Positions 1-6,466 of a DNA stretch of 31,473 nt are shown piece by piece. The number at the start of each line of letters is the position of its first letter. Positions within the stretch are counted from its first letter, which is position 1. The stretch is from a virus, in IMG/VR virus record IMGVR_UViG_3300031227_000251, positions 1 to 31,473 of that record; one strand, given 5' to 3'. Below the pieces are notes generated by a model, which was given only the letters and a program-made list of their open reading frames with translations, was not told where the DNA came from and did no database searches. Made by a program: the position numbers and the translations under genes.

Positions 1-405
1 ATAAATATTTTGCTGATCATCTTATTTGGAAACAATGTATCAGCATCAAACACAATCACAGAAATTCCTGTTGTAGAGGTTTATCAGTCTAGAAACCCTA
101 TGACCATCGATAATGACTGGTGTACTGGGCTAGTGAGGTATTACAGGGGAGATGTAGATATTACAGGAAATGCCAATACTTGGTATCGCCAGGCGATACA
201 TCTTGGATATGAAGTAGGATCTGATCCTAGAAGAGAAGCAATCCTTGTAGAATTTGGAGGAGAATTTGGACACGTTTCATACGTTACGGATATTTATGAA
301 AACTCTTTTAGGGTTATAGAACAAAATGTTCTAGGAAAAGGAGTAGTTTCTACAAGAACTCTCCAAGATACTGGCTATATGCATTTTATCTACTTCAAAC
401 AGTAA
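1..405 (+). CDS. CHAP-domain cell-wall hydrolase, 5' partial
   Basis: Likely endolysin-type amidase or peptidase that cuts peptidoglycan peptides. The reading frame is open to the first base of the window, so the true start lies upstream; a TTG at position 10 is only an internal possibility. The visible N-terminus (LLIILFG, then NNVSAS) looks like the end of a signal peptide, implying export. The CHAP signature is a catalytic Cys in DWCTGLVRYY followed by a His in FGHVSYV and an Asn/Glu-rich strand (VIEQNV), in the order expected for the Cys-His-Asn/Glu triad. The domain is about 110 residues, normal for CHAP, with no separate wall-binding domain visible. It ends in TAA and is followed by a holin-like gene, consistent with a lysis cassette. 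The fold call is confident; the exact bond cleaved is not. Confidence 0.75.
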   Translation: MNILLIILFGNNVSASNTITEIPVVEVYQSRNPMTIDNDWCTGLVRYYRGDVDITGNANTWYRQAIHLGYEVGSDPRREAILVEFGGEFGHVSYVTDIYENSFRVIEQNVLGKGVVSTRTLQDTGYMHFIYFKQ

Positions 406-412
406 AAACTGC

Positions 413-444
413 TTCACACAATCGTCACTAGTGCATTTAAAAAA
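413..444 (+). repeat. Intergenic repeat TTCACAC...GTGCATT, copy 1
   Basis: This stretch matches 7306-7336 at about 24 of 31 positions without gaps: TTCACAC, then a variable core ending in CAC, then GTGCATT, then an A-run. The core here contains the palindrome CACTAGTG. A shorter related piece (TTCACACAAGTCGACT) begins at 501. Both full copies lie just after a stop codon and upstream of another gene. Function is unknown; an operator or transcription signal is possible. Confidence 0.4.
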
Positions 445-450
445 CAAAGC

Positions 451-469
451 TGACTAGATACTCTAGTCA
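451..469. other. 8-bp inverted repeat
   Basis: TGACTAGA (451-458) and TCTAGTCA (462-469) are perfect complements around a three-base spacer. It sits between the CHAP gene and the holin-like gene. No T-run follows, so an intrinsic terminator is unlikely; a protein-binding site or an mRNA hairpin is possible. Confidence 0.35.
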
Positions 470-555
470 CACTAAGTTGTTTATTACAAGTCATCATGTG
501 TTCACACAAGTCGACTGATGGCAATACTTAACTAAAATTACAAATTAACAAAAAT

Positions 556-777
556 ATGACAAAAATATTAGCATTTTTGAAGAAGTTTTTCCTCTCAAAT
601 AAGTTCAAAACATTTTGCTGGCTAACATTAGAAGGATTTTTAACATTAGTCATTACAGAATTGTCAGGATTAGAATGGGCATATGCTCCACTCTTGATGG
701 CAGTCATAGCAAACATTATTAAATTTATAAATCAAAGATACTTGCAAAGAATCGGTTTTATGGCAAAATACGTTTAA
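556..777 (+). CDS. Small membrane protein, holin-like
   Basis: A 73-residue protein with a basic N-terminus (several Lys in the first 20 residues) and two hydrophobic stretches, about residues 20-36 (CWLTLEGFLTLVITEL) and 43-58 (YAPLLMAVIANIIKFI), followed by a short basic tail. Size and two-helix topology fit small holins, and the gene follows a secreted CHAP hydrolase, so a role in releasing or activating the endolysin is a reasonable inference. No family-specific motif was recognised. The leader is A-rich (ACAAAAAT before ATG) with no Shine-Dalgarno. A strong terminator lies directly downstream, so this appears to be the last gene of its transcript. Confidence 0.55.
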   Translation: MTKILAFLKKFFLSNKFKTFCWLTLEGFLTLVITELSGLEWAYAPLLMAVIANIIKFINQRYLQRIGFMAKYV

Positions 778-790
778 TCAAATAAATTAT

Positions 791-823
791 AGGGGATCGG
801 TACAAATTACGATCCCCTTTTTT
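791..823 (+). terminator. Rho-independent terminator
   Basis: AGGGGATCG (791-799) pairs perfectly with CGATCCCCT (810-818) around a 10-base loop and runs into a six-T tract. It ends the transcript carrying the CHAP and holin-like genes. It is one of only two classic terminators seen in the window. Confidence 0.9.
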
Positions 824-843
824 ATTATCCTAAGTTTATCCAC

Positions 844-889
844 TTTACATATGTCAAATGATATGTAAAAATAGAATTACACTTGTAAT
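844..889. promoter_or_regulatory. Paired dyads, candidate operator upstream of the HTH-HNH gene
   Basis: Two inverted repeats lie in tandem in the gap before the gene at 898: TTTACATAT (844-852) with ATATGTAAA (861-869), a perfect 9-bp dyad with an 8-base spacer, and ATTAC (876-880) with GTAAT (885-889). Their place between a terminator and an HTH-containing gene suggests an operator. The regulator is not known, and autoregulation by the downstream HTH protein is only a guess. Confidence 0.35.
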
Positions 890-897
890 ACATCGCT

Positions 898-1425
898 ATG
901 GTACAATATTCACGAAGAAGAGAAAAGATGATCAAGTTAAAATCAAATAGGTATACCTACGAACAAATAGGAAATCTTTTCGGTTTAACTAGGCAGAGGG
1001 TGCATCAGATTGTTAGTGGAAAGACAAGATTGTCGATGGAGGAAAGAAGAGAGACTGCTAGAAAAAAAAGCAACAAGTATTATGCAGAGCTTTTATTTCC
1101 TGGACAAGATATTGAATCTCTCGGAGATATAATTATTGATCCTGAATTACAAGGAAGAGAGAGAACTAGGGAGTTGGTCAGGATCAGAGATCACCATACT
1201 TGTCAGCTTTGTGGTAAGGTATGGGAAAATGGCAATAGAAGATTTGACGTTCATTTTATTGATTCTAGTGGTAAAGAATCTAGGAAATATTACAGGGTAA
1301 AAGATATACCCAAGTTAATAACACTTTGTCATAAATGTAATACTAATCGACCAGAACATATTAAAACGATGGAAGATGCTTCACACAGTAAGATAAGATT
1401 GCCTGTGGATAAAACAGACAGCTAA
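898..1425 (+). CDS. HNH endonuclease-like protein with N-terminal helix-turn-helix
   Basis: Residues about 19-40 (YTYEQIGNLFGLTRQRVHQI) form a helix-turn-helix of the type seen in sigma-factor region 4 and small DNA-binding proteins. The C-terminal half is an HNH-like zinc nuclease: Cys102 and Cys105 (CQLC), the ββα-metal strand DVHFID (117-122), and a second Cys pair in LCHKC (Cys144, Cys147). The expected final His of the classic HNH triad is not obvious (CNTNRPEH follows), so catalysis is uncertain. Free-standing HNH proteins in phages are often homing endonucleases or take part in packaging or recombination; its distance from the terminase argues against a packaging role. An internal ATG at 928 has a better purine-rich leader (GAAGAAGAGAAAAG), so the protein may start there, still keeping the HTH. 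Confidence 0.7.
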   Translation: MVQYSRRREKMIKLKSNRYTYEQIGNLFGLTRQRVHQIVSGKTRLSMEERRETARKKSNKYYAELLFPGQDIESLGDIIIDPELQGRERTRELVRIRDHHTCQLCGKVWENGNRRFDVHFIDSSGKESRKYYRVKDIPKLITLCHKCNTNRPEHIKTMEDASHSKIRLPVDKTDS

Positions 1426-1428
1426 CAC

Positions 1429-1457
1429 TTGACATCTTGTTTCAGGTATGCTAACAT
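1429..1457 (+). promoter_or_regulatory. Sigma-70-type promoter
   Basis: TTGACA (1429-1434), a 17-base spacer, and TAACAT (1452-1457). It lies just past the HNH gene stop and about 30 bases before the next start, so it could drive the small gene at 1489 and the lytic transglycosylase region. The -35 is a perfect consensus and the -10 matches four of six bases. Confidence 0.6.
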
Positions 1458-1488
1458 TGATTTAGGATTAAGTTGTTTCTAAAACAAT

Positions 1489-1668
1489 ATGAAAGACAAG
1501 ATCGAAGTTAAGAGGTCAGAGCATAATCTTAATAAGGTTACTATTAAAAGGAATCGATTAAGGTTAAAGGTCGTCTATGACCTATTGAAGCAGGCTAAGT
1601 ATCATTACAAAGAGGGAGGTAAGTATATTACAGAGGCTAACAGAATATTGGCCCTGTCTAAAAAGTAA
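1489..1668 (+). CDS. Small basic protein, unknown
   Basis: A 59-residue frame starting at ATG 1489 and ending in TAA. It is strongly basic, rich in Lys and Arg (for example VTIKRNRLRLKVVYDLLKQA), and predicted mainly helical, with LLKQAKYHYKEGGKYITEAN reading as a helical hairpin. The gene sits about 30 bases after a good promoter and 26 bases before the lytic transglycosylase. No family recognised; the charge suggests nucleic-acid binding, but this is inference. Confidence 0.6.
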   Translation: MKDKIEVKRSEHNLNKVTIKRNRLRLKVVYDLLKQAKYHYKEGGKYITEANRILALSKK

Positions 1669-1694
1669 TTAATTAGAGGTATAATTATAAAATC

Positions 1695-2279
1695 ATGCAA
1701 AAAACAAATATAACAAAGAAGTGGCTTGTAGGATTCATAACTTTTGTCACCATGACAGCATTGTTCACTTGGGGAATTTCAAGGATTGATAACAAATTTA
1801 ACACTGTTGAAGTAATAGAAGAGGTTTCTCCTGTCATTATAGATGACTATAAATATTTAGCAGACAATGATGAGGTCTGGACAATGATACTAGACAATTA
1901 TGGTATCAAAAAAACAGACGACACATACGCAACATTTAAGGAAATCGAGGATGCCGAACGCAAGTTGGGCATTTTTAATTGTGATCTGCTCGGCATAGCA
2001 TTAAAGGAAAGTAGGCTAAATCAGTTTGCTAAAGGAGATAGCGGAAGTTCATGGGGAGTATTTCAGATCAACAGCTATTATCATGATGTTAGTCAGCGAA
2101 CAGCTTTCATGGTCGATTCAGCTGCTACGTGGACTTACAATAATCTGTTAGAGAATGGATATAATGATAGTAGGGTTTATGCTATTGCCAGACATAATGG
2201 CAGTATAAATCTTCAAGTAGTCCAAGCATATGCTTTCAAGGTCATGCTTGCGGCAGAACGTATTTGTAACTTAAAATAA
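1695..2279 (+). CDS. Membrane-anchored lytic transglycosylase (SLT/lysozyme-like)
   Basis: Cuts the glycan strand of peptidoglycan at MurNAc-GlcNAc bonds. A short basic N-terminus precedes one membrane helix (about residues 10-28, WLVGFITFVTMTALFTWGI), then a linker and a goose-type/SLT fold. The catalytic Glu is in ALKESRLN (Glu105), followed by the GVFQIN motif (121-126) and the substrate-binding ARHNG motif (165-169), in the standard order. Length (194 residues) suits a single-domain enzyme with anchor. It could act in lysis, as a signal-anchor endolysin, or in local wall opening at infection. The membrane anchor and the promoter upstream suggest it is expressed separately from the CHAP gene. 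The start ATG is preceded by AGAGG at some distance. Confidence 0.8.
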   Translation: MQKTNITKKWLVGFITFVTMTALFTWGISRIDNKFNTVEVIEEVSPVIIDDYKYLADNDEVWTMILDNYGIKKTDDTYATFKEIEDAERKLGIFNCDLLGIALKESRLNQFAKGDSGSSWGVFQINSYYHDVSQRTAFMVDSAATWTYNNLLENGYNDSRVYAIARHNGSINLQVVQAYAFKVMLAAERICNLK

Positions 2280-2292
2280 CTAATTTAATAAC

Positions 2293-2472
2293 ATGGAAAT
2301 ATTACTAATAATCGTTTGGATCGGATTAGGTTTCTGGGGCGCACATATTGCTGGAAATAGAAATAGAAACAAAACTGCTTGGGGAATCCTTTGTGCGATG
2401 TTTGGAATCTTCGCAGTTCTCTTGGTGGCATTACTTCCTGTAGTAGAAAACAAAGGAGAAATTAAAAAGTAA
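2293..2472 (+). CDS. Small two-helix membrane protein
   Basis: A 59-residue frame, ATG 2293 to TAA 2472. Two hydrophobic segments (LLIIVWIGLGFWGAHI near residues 4-19, and WGILCAMFGIFAVLLVALLP near 30-49) flank a short basic, Asn-rich turn (AGNRNRNK). The C-terminus is charged. The layout, with a Trp-Gly start to the second helix and a Leu-Pro-rich end, is common among small membrane proteins of unknown role. Its position next to the lytic transglycosylase makes a holin or spanin-like helper possible, but nothing diagnostic is present. Confidence 0.6.
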   Translation: MEILLIIVWIGLGFWGAHIAGNRNRNKTAWGILCAMFGIFAVLLVALLPVVENKGEIKK

Positions 2473-2484
2473 CTTAAAATAACC

Positions 2485-2769
2485 ATGTCAATAATACATT
2501 GCAAATACTGTGATATGATTGTCGACACAGACTTCTGTGTAGAACACGAGGATGAATGTGAGTTTAACCCAAACAATGATATATGTGAGAAAGTGGCATT
2601 AACATACATTGCGATTGATGGCATGTCTGCTATCTTAATAGATGAGGACAGAAACCTTGAGTTTGACGCAGAAACATTAGGAGACTTACAGGTAGTCAGA
2701 ACAAAACTAGACAAGATAATAGAAAAATATAAGCTGTTAAACAAAAAACCATGCCAGATAAAAAAGTAA
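2485..2769 (+). CDS. Small acidic protein with N-terminal Cys/His motif
   Basis: A 94-residue protein. The N-terminus has a zinc-finger-like pattern, CKYC at residues 6-9 followed by FCVEHEDEC, so four Cys and a His could bind zinc. The rest is acidic and predicted helical (LVVRTK-type segments, KLDKIIEKYKLL near the end). No family recognised. The 3' end overlaps the start of the ERF gene by 19 bases, which indicates translational coupling and suggests a shared role in recombination. Confidence 0.65.
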   Translation: MSIIHCKYCDMIVDTDFCVEHEDECEFNPNNDICEKVALTYIAIDGMSAILIDEDRNLEFDAETLGDLQVVRTKLDKIIEKYKLLNKKPCQIKK

Positions 2770-3437
2770 TTAAACTAAAAACACTTTTAGAGAAATTAGG
2801 AGCAATACAATCTGAATTGAAAGCTCCAAAGAATCAACACAATGGATTTGGAAACTATAACTACAGGAGTTGCGAAGACATACTAGAGGCGGTGAAGCCA
2901 CTAATACAAAAACATGGATGTACCTTATTTATTACCGATAGAATTGTTCGTAAAGGAGATAGATATTATGTAGAAGCCAATGCTTCACTTCAAGAGGATG
3001 GCAACATTATCGATACCTATGGTTATGCTAGAGAAGCTGTTAGTAAAAAAGGAATGGATGAGAGTCAAATCACAGGTGCTGCATCTAGCTATGCTAGAAA
3101 GTATGCCCTTAATGGTTTATTCCTTATAGACGATACAAAGGATGCTGACACCAAGGACAACACAGACAGTGTTCCAGCAACTGCCACAAACTACAAGACC
3201 ACTAAATCAGGATCAGGATCAGTAGGTGATCCAATAGAAACTGGTGTATGTTCTGAATGCAGGGCAGAGGTCAGCAAAAAAGTTATGGACTTTAGTCTCA
3301 AGAAACATGGAAAGGTTATTTGTTATGACTGTCAGGAGAAACTCAAGGACATGGAAAAGACAGTTAAGCCAACAAAGGAAGTTGATGTCGAAGAACTTCC
3401 TGAGCAAGATGGAGAGGGAGAAGCGATCCCATGGTAA
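2751..3437 (+). CDS. erf: ERF-family single-strand annealing protein with zinc-finger tail
   Basis: Pairs complementary single strands during phage recombination and genome circularisation. The N-terminal ~130 residues show the ERF pattern: a helix (LLEKLGAIQSEL), the conserved FGNYNYRSCEDILEAVKP block, β-strands (GCTLFITD, YYVEANASL), and the signature block SQITGAASSYARKYALNGLF. After an Asp/Thr/Ser-rich linker there is a four-Cys finger (Cys167, Cys170, Cys191, Cys194). The tail is acidic and ends GEGEAIPW, which resembles the acidic C-terminal tip of bacterial SSB (DDDIPF type). It overlaps its neighbours on both sides (19 and 7 bases), forming a coupled operon. The family call is strong; the tip function is inference. 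Confidence 0.85.
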   Translation: MPDKKVIKLKTLLEKLGAIQSELKAPKNQHNGFGNYNYRSCEDILEAVKPLIQKHGCTLFITDRIVRKGDRYYVEANASLQEDGNIIDTYGYAREAVSKKGMDESQITGAASSYARKYALNGLFLIDDTKDADTKDNTDSVPATATNYKTTKSGSGSVGDPIETGVCSECRAEVSKKVMDFSLKKHGKVICYDCQEKLKDMEKTVKPTKEVDVEELPEQDGEGEAIPW

Positions 3438-3811
3438 ATATGGAAAAGATAATATCGCTGCCATCTCTTATATGGGACAAAGGAATTACCGGTGACGGAG
3501 GTCGCAGGATGTGGGTTACCACCAATGAATTGAATGATGAACAGAGTGCGTCAGTCATGAAAGTAGGAGACAACAAAACGTTCGGCTGGTTCTTATTCAA
3601 GAAGTCTGAGATAGAAATGCAAGACACACTCGATCTTCCTGAGATAAAGATGGAATTTAAGGATGACAAGAGTCCAGCAAAGAGACTGAGATCAACTATA
3701 TTTGTCTATTGGAAAAAGAAGTTTGACGAAGGATTAATGAAATGTGACTTCGATACCTATTACAAAAAAACGGTGGAACACTTCATTGATAAAGTTAAGG
3801 AGATGATCTAA
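3431..3811 (+). CDS. Hypothetical protein coupled to the ERF gene
   Basis: A 126-residue soluble protein of mixed charge. It starts at ATG 3431, inside the last codons of the ERF gene, with a second ATG at 3440 just after the ERF stop that could be used instead. Visible features are a Gly-rich turn (KGITGDGGRRMWV), an aromatic strand (KTFGWFLFKKSEI), and a helical Lys-rich C-terminal half (TIFVYWKKKFDEGLMK, HFIDKVKEMI). No family recognised. Tight coupling to the annealing protein suggests a function in the same recombination or replication step. Confidence 0.65.
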   Translation: MVNMEKIISLPSLIWDKGITGDGGRRMWVTTNELNDEQSASVMKVGDNKTFGWFLFKKSEIEMQDTLDLPEIKMEFKDDKSPAKRLRSTIFVYWKKKFDEGLMKCDFDTYYKKTVEHFIDKVKEMI

Positions 3812-3821
3812 GTGTTTTGCT

Positions 3822-3984
3822 CCCCTGCTCGCCAGATGCAACGTGCAACCCTACTACTGGGCCATGCAGCGCATCAATGCGGCAGGGGTGCCTAACAATC
3901 TCTTACAATGTTCTTCTGTGGGTTATTTTGTCCTTATTCCGCATGGTGATATTGGCAAATACCTCCTTTCCCACAGAAGGACAT
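3822..3984 (+). ncRNA. Candidate structured RNA: two long hairpins
   Basis: The gap between 3811 and 4020 is richer in G+C than its surroundings and folds into two hairpins. The first nests CCCCTGC (3822-3828)/GCAGGGG (3882-3888), GATGC (3835-3839)/GCATC (3871-3875), TGCA (3844-3847)/TGCA (3865-3868) and CCC/GGG around TACTACT. The second pairs ATGTTCTTCTGTGGG (3908-3922) with CCCACAGAAGGACAT (3970-3984), 15 bp with one G·T, across a 47-base loop. Short open frames run through it, but they overlap the hairpin arms and use unusual codons. It could be a small RNA, an RNA-processing site or the 5' leader of the next gene. Confidence 0.45.
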
Positions 3985-4019
3985 CGTAAGGAATTGTTTA
4001 ACAAATATTTACAACCGAT

Positions 4020-4709
4020 ATGAAATGGTTTCAACATTCATCAGATTCATATACCGACTTCAAGCACCAGTCCTTGATTGACAATTTTGGTATGGAGGGT
4101 TATGGTTTCTTCTGGTTATGTTGTGAAATAGTTGCTCAACAAGGTAAGAATTATCGCTTAAAAGATGTGAAAATGTGGAAAAGTGCCTTGAAAAGAATTT
4201 CTTTGCTCCCTGAAGAAAAAATCACAAGTTTATTATTTGAATTAGGGGAATTAAAACTGATTAGCGGAAAGTCGCTACAGTCAGGCGTTCTATACATACC
4301 AAAGATGGGTGATTACTCTGACGACTATACGAAGCGTGTTCGGAGAGTGTCCGAACATAGTTCGGAGAGTGTTCGGCAAGATAAGAAGAGAGTAGATAAG
4401 ATAAGAATAGAAGAGAATAAGAAAGAAAAACCACCAACTACTAAAAATGAATTAACACCAAAAGAACAAGCAGAGAAGTTTTTTACTGATCCTGTTTACT
4501 ACCAGAAACTCGCAAGACATTTTATAGACGAAAAACATTATCCAAGGGTATTCATAGACAGAGAGTTTAAGAAGTTCCACACCTATTGGACAGAGAAAAA
4601 TGGAGCAGGAACTAAGCAGAAGTGGCAACCACCATTTCAAAAAACATTTGAGATACAAAAAAGACTTAATACGTGGATTATAAGATCACAAGATGGCTTC
4701 AAAAAATAA
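4020..4709 (+). CDS. Replisome-organizer-like protein (Lin1244/Lin1753-type N-terminal domain, DUF4373)
   Basis: Likely replication initiation or helicase-loading protein. The first ~100 residues match the phage replisome-organizer N-terminal winged-helix pattern: an aromatic start (MKWFQHSSDSYTDFKHQSL), the hallmark FGMEGYGFFWLCCEIV, then a helix-turn-helix-like stretch with KISLLPEEK-type spacing. A basic, Lys/Glu-rich linker follows (about residues 105-150). The C-terminal part (YYQKLARHFIDEKHYPRVF, FHTYWTEKNG, FQKTFEIQKRLNTWI) looks like the small helical domain found at the end of such proteins. It follows the recombination genes and precedes the methyltransferase and SSB, the usual setting. 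The 3' end overlaps the next gene by 17 bases. Confidence 0.7.
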   Translation: MKWFQHSSDSYTDFKHQSLIDNFGMEGYGFFWLCCEIVAQQGKNYRLKDVKMWKSALKRISLLPEEKITSLLFELGELKLISGKSLQSGVLYIPKMGDYSDDYTKRVRRVSEHSSESVRQDKKRVDKIRIEENKKEKPPTTKNELTPKEQAEKFFTDPVYYQKLARHFIDEKHYPRVFIDREFKKFHTYWTEKNGAGTKQKWQPPFQKTFEIQKRLNTWIIRSQDGFKK

Positions 4710-4902
4710 GACAATATATTGCGTGGCATACATTAAGCTTGGTGATTGGGATAGCCCTGAAGATAAGATTATGCCTATCTTAGAGGAAAACACAGAGATC
4801 AAAACTTTTGACGATGAGGAAGATGCTATAGGATATGCCACTATGTGGTCTTATGAAACAGAGCTTAAGGTAATCGTCTTTAAGTCAATAGATTTAACTT
4901 AA
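4693..4902 (+). CDS. Small acidic protein, unknown
   Basis: A 69-residue protein starting inside the end of the replication gene. It alternates strand-like segments (TIYCVAYIKLGDW, ELKVIVFKSIDL) with an acidic middle (KTFDDEEDAIGYATMWSYE), suggesting a compact α/β fold. No motif recognised. The overlap suggests coupled translation with the replication protein. Confidence 0.55.
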   Translation: MASKNKTIYCVAYIKLGDWDSPEDKIMPILEENTEIKTFDDEEDAIGYATMWSYETELKVIVFKSIDLT

Positions 4903-4924
4903 TTATTTAATATGTTATTAGTCC

Positions 4925-4943
4925 TAGTAAATTAACTTAGTAA
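4925..4943 (+). repeat. Intergenic repeat TAGTAAATTAACTTAGTAA, copy a
   Basis: A 19-base element placed three bases before the ATG of the methyltransferase. It contains two TAGTAA halves separated by seven bases. Near-identical copies lie at 5900-5918, 8291-8309 and 8551-8569, with a shorter relative at 8114-8124. Confidence 0.7.
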
Positions 4944-4945
4944 AT

Positions 4946-5902
4946 ATGATACTCCAAGGAGACGCATTAGAACAGTTAAAAACACTGCCAGACGAGAGCG
5001 TAGATATGTGCATGACATCACCGCCCTACTGGGCTTTGCGAGATTATGGCGTTGACGGACAGCTTGGATTAGAGCCAACCTTTCAGGAGTACATCAATAA
5101 GCTATGCGATATATTCGATGAGGTTAAGCGAGTTCTTAAAAAGGCAGGTACTTGCTGGGTTAATATAGGAGATACTTACATGGGTAATTCAAGCTATTCA
5201 GAGAAAGGAAGACAGGGGTATGGAAAGGATAAAATCGGAATGATAAACAAAGAGAAGTGGCAAGACCCAAAATATAAAGCTGCAGGAAATTCAAGATTAA
5301 GAGCGAGAGAACATGTGAAAAGTGGACAGGTGAAATCAAAGTCGCTTTGTCAAATACCAAATAGGTTCGCAATAGAAATGACTAATCGTGGGTGGATATT
5401 AAGGAATGAAATTATCTGGCACAAGCCTAACTGCATGCCAAGTTCAGCTAAGGATAGATTTACGGTAGATTTCGAAAAGCTATTCTTCTTTACTAAGAAC
5501 AAGAAGTATTGGTTTGAAACGCAAACAGATACAGCATTAACAAAAGGTAGTAAAAGTGGAACTTTGAAAGAAAATGCTAGTGAACCAACTGGGAAAATAT
5601 CTGGATACAACCATAGTGGTAAAGATTTTATAACTGGTGATACTAGAAACAAACGAGCAGTCTGGACTATAAACACCAAACCATACAAAGAAGCTCACTT
5701 TGCTACCTATCCAGAGAAGCTATGCGCAACACCAATCAAAGCTGGTTGTCCTGAGAATGGAATAGTCTTAGACCCATTCTTCGGAGCAGGCACAACAGGA
5801 TTGGTAGCAAGGAACTTAAACAGAGACTATATAGGAATAGAGCTGAACGAGGAATATATTAAGATAGCTGAGAAAAGGTTATCACAACAAAAGCTAATTT
5901 AG
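4946..5902 (+). CDS. DNA methyltransferase (N4-cytosine or N6-adenine, β-class order)
   Basis: Transfers a methyl group from SAM to an exocyclic amino group in DNA. The catalytic motif TSPPYW is at residues 24-29, near the N-terminus, and the SAM-binding motif DPFFGAGTTG is at about 276-285, followed by the YIGIELNEEYIKIAEKRL helix-strand pair. Catalytic motif first and SAM motif last is the β-class order. The Ser in TSPPY favours N4-cytosine, but some TSPPY enzymes methylate adenine. Between them lies a variable stretch (about 70-190) likely to recognise the target. No restriction partner is nearby, so it is an orphan enzyme, probably protecting phage DNA or shaping host regulation. Length is normal. 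Confidence 0.88.
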   Translation: MILQGDALEQLKTLPDESVDMCMTSPPYWALRDYGVDGQLGLEPTFQEYINKLCDIFDEVKRVLKKAGTCWVNIGDTYMGNSSYSEKGRQGYGKDKIGMINKEKWQDPKYKAAGNSRLRAREHVKSGQVKSKSLCQIPNRFAIEMTNRGWILRNEIIWHKPNCMPSSAKDRFTVDFEKLFFFTKNKKYWFETQTDTALTKGSKSGTLKENASEPTGKISGYNHSGKDFITGDTRNKRAVWTINTKPYKEAHFATYPEKLCATPIKAGCPENGIVLDPFFGAGTTGLVARNLNRDYIGIELNEEYIKIAEKRLSQQKLI

Positions 5903-5918
5903 TAAATTAACTTAATAA
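5900..5918 (+). repeat. Intergenic repeat TAGTAAATTAACTTAATAA, copy b
   Basis: One base different from copy a. Its first TAG is the stop codon of the methyltransferase, and the SSB start follows 10 bases after the element. Confidence 0.65.
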
Positions 5919-5928
5919 GTATAAAATT

Positions 5929-6276
5929 ATGGACATAAATTTAGCACAAGTCTGTGGAAGATTAACAAAAGATCCTGAGCTTAAGACAACTCAGTCAGGA
6001 ACACAGGTTCTATCTATTGGTGTTGCAAGTAATAGAACATACAAAGACAAGGATGGCAACAAGGTAAAAGAAACAGAATTTCACAATGTAACTGCTTTCG
6101 GAAATACTGCGATTAATATCGATCAATACTTCAACAAGGGAGACGAGATATATGTTATGGGTAGGCTAAAAACAAGCTCATGGGAAAAGGATGGAGCTAA
6201 GAAATACAGGACAGATGTTATAGTTGATAAGTTTGAGTTTGGTCAAAAAGCAAAGGCTAACATGGGAGGAGTATAA
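5929..6276 (+). CDS. ssb: Single-stranded DNA-binding protein
   Basis: Coats single-stranded DNA during replication and recombination. The 115 residues are a single OB fold: LAQVCGRLTKDPEL at the start, the strand VLSIGVASNRTYKD, the EFHNVTAFGNTA segment, the KGDEIYVMGRLKTSSW signature, and the final strand YRTDVIVDKFEFG. It is shorter than bacterial SSBs (about 150-180) because the disordered tail and acidic tip are missing; it ends AKANMGGV. The adjacent recombination gene (ERF) carries an SSB-like acidic tip instead. It is preceded by the 19-base intergenic repeat and an A/T-rich leader without a Shine-Dalgarno. Confidence 0.9.
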   Translation: MDINLAQVCGRLTKDPELKTTQSGTQVLSIGVASNRTYKDKDGNKVKETEFHNVTAFGNTAINIDQYFNKGDEIYVMGRLKTSSWEKDGAKKYRTDVIVDKFEFGQKAKANMGGV

Positions 6277-6301
6277 GCATAATAAACACAAATAAATTAA
6301 T

Positions 6302-6466
6302 ATGAAAAAATATAGAGAAATATATAACCCACTAGTAGAACAGAAATTAAACAAGCGCGTTCCAGCGATACTATTCTTGATTAGTGCAATTGTTTTTATA
6401 GTGTCTATCGCATTAATAGTATTTTCTATTTCTGAGTTGGCCAGAGCAATTAGCTATGGGGCTTAG
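6302..6466 (+). CDS. Small single-helix membrane protein
   Basis: A 54-residue protein, ATG 6302 to TAG 6466. A basic N-terminus (about 20 residues, KKYREIYNPLVEQKLNKRV) precedes one strong hydrophobic helix (AILFLISAIVFIVSIALIVF), then a short tail. The 3' end overlaps the next start by 11 bases. No family recognised; a membrane-tethered helper for the neighbouring zinc protein or a toxin-like holin are both conceivable. Confidence 0.6.
   Translation: MKKYREIYNPLVEQKLNKRVPAILFLISAIVFIVSIALIVFSISELARAISYGA

Noticed and set aside
451-469. Terminator after the CHAP gene
   Set aside because: The dyad has only a three-base loop and no following T-run; the clear terminator is at 791-823.
3817-4023. 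Open frames in the gap before the replication gene (a 68-codon TTG frame and a 41-codon ATG frame at 3864-3989)
   Set aside because: Both overlap the arms of two strong hairpins, use atypical codons for this genome and have no ribosome-binding site; a structured RNA explains the region better.
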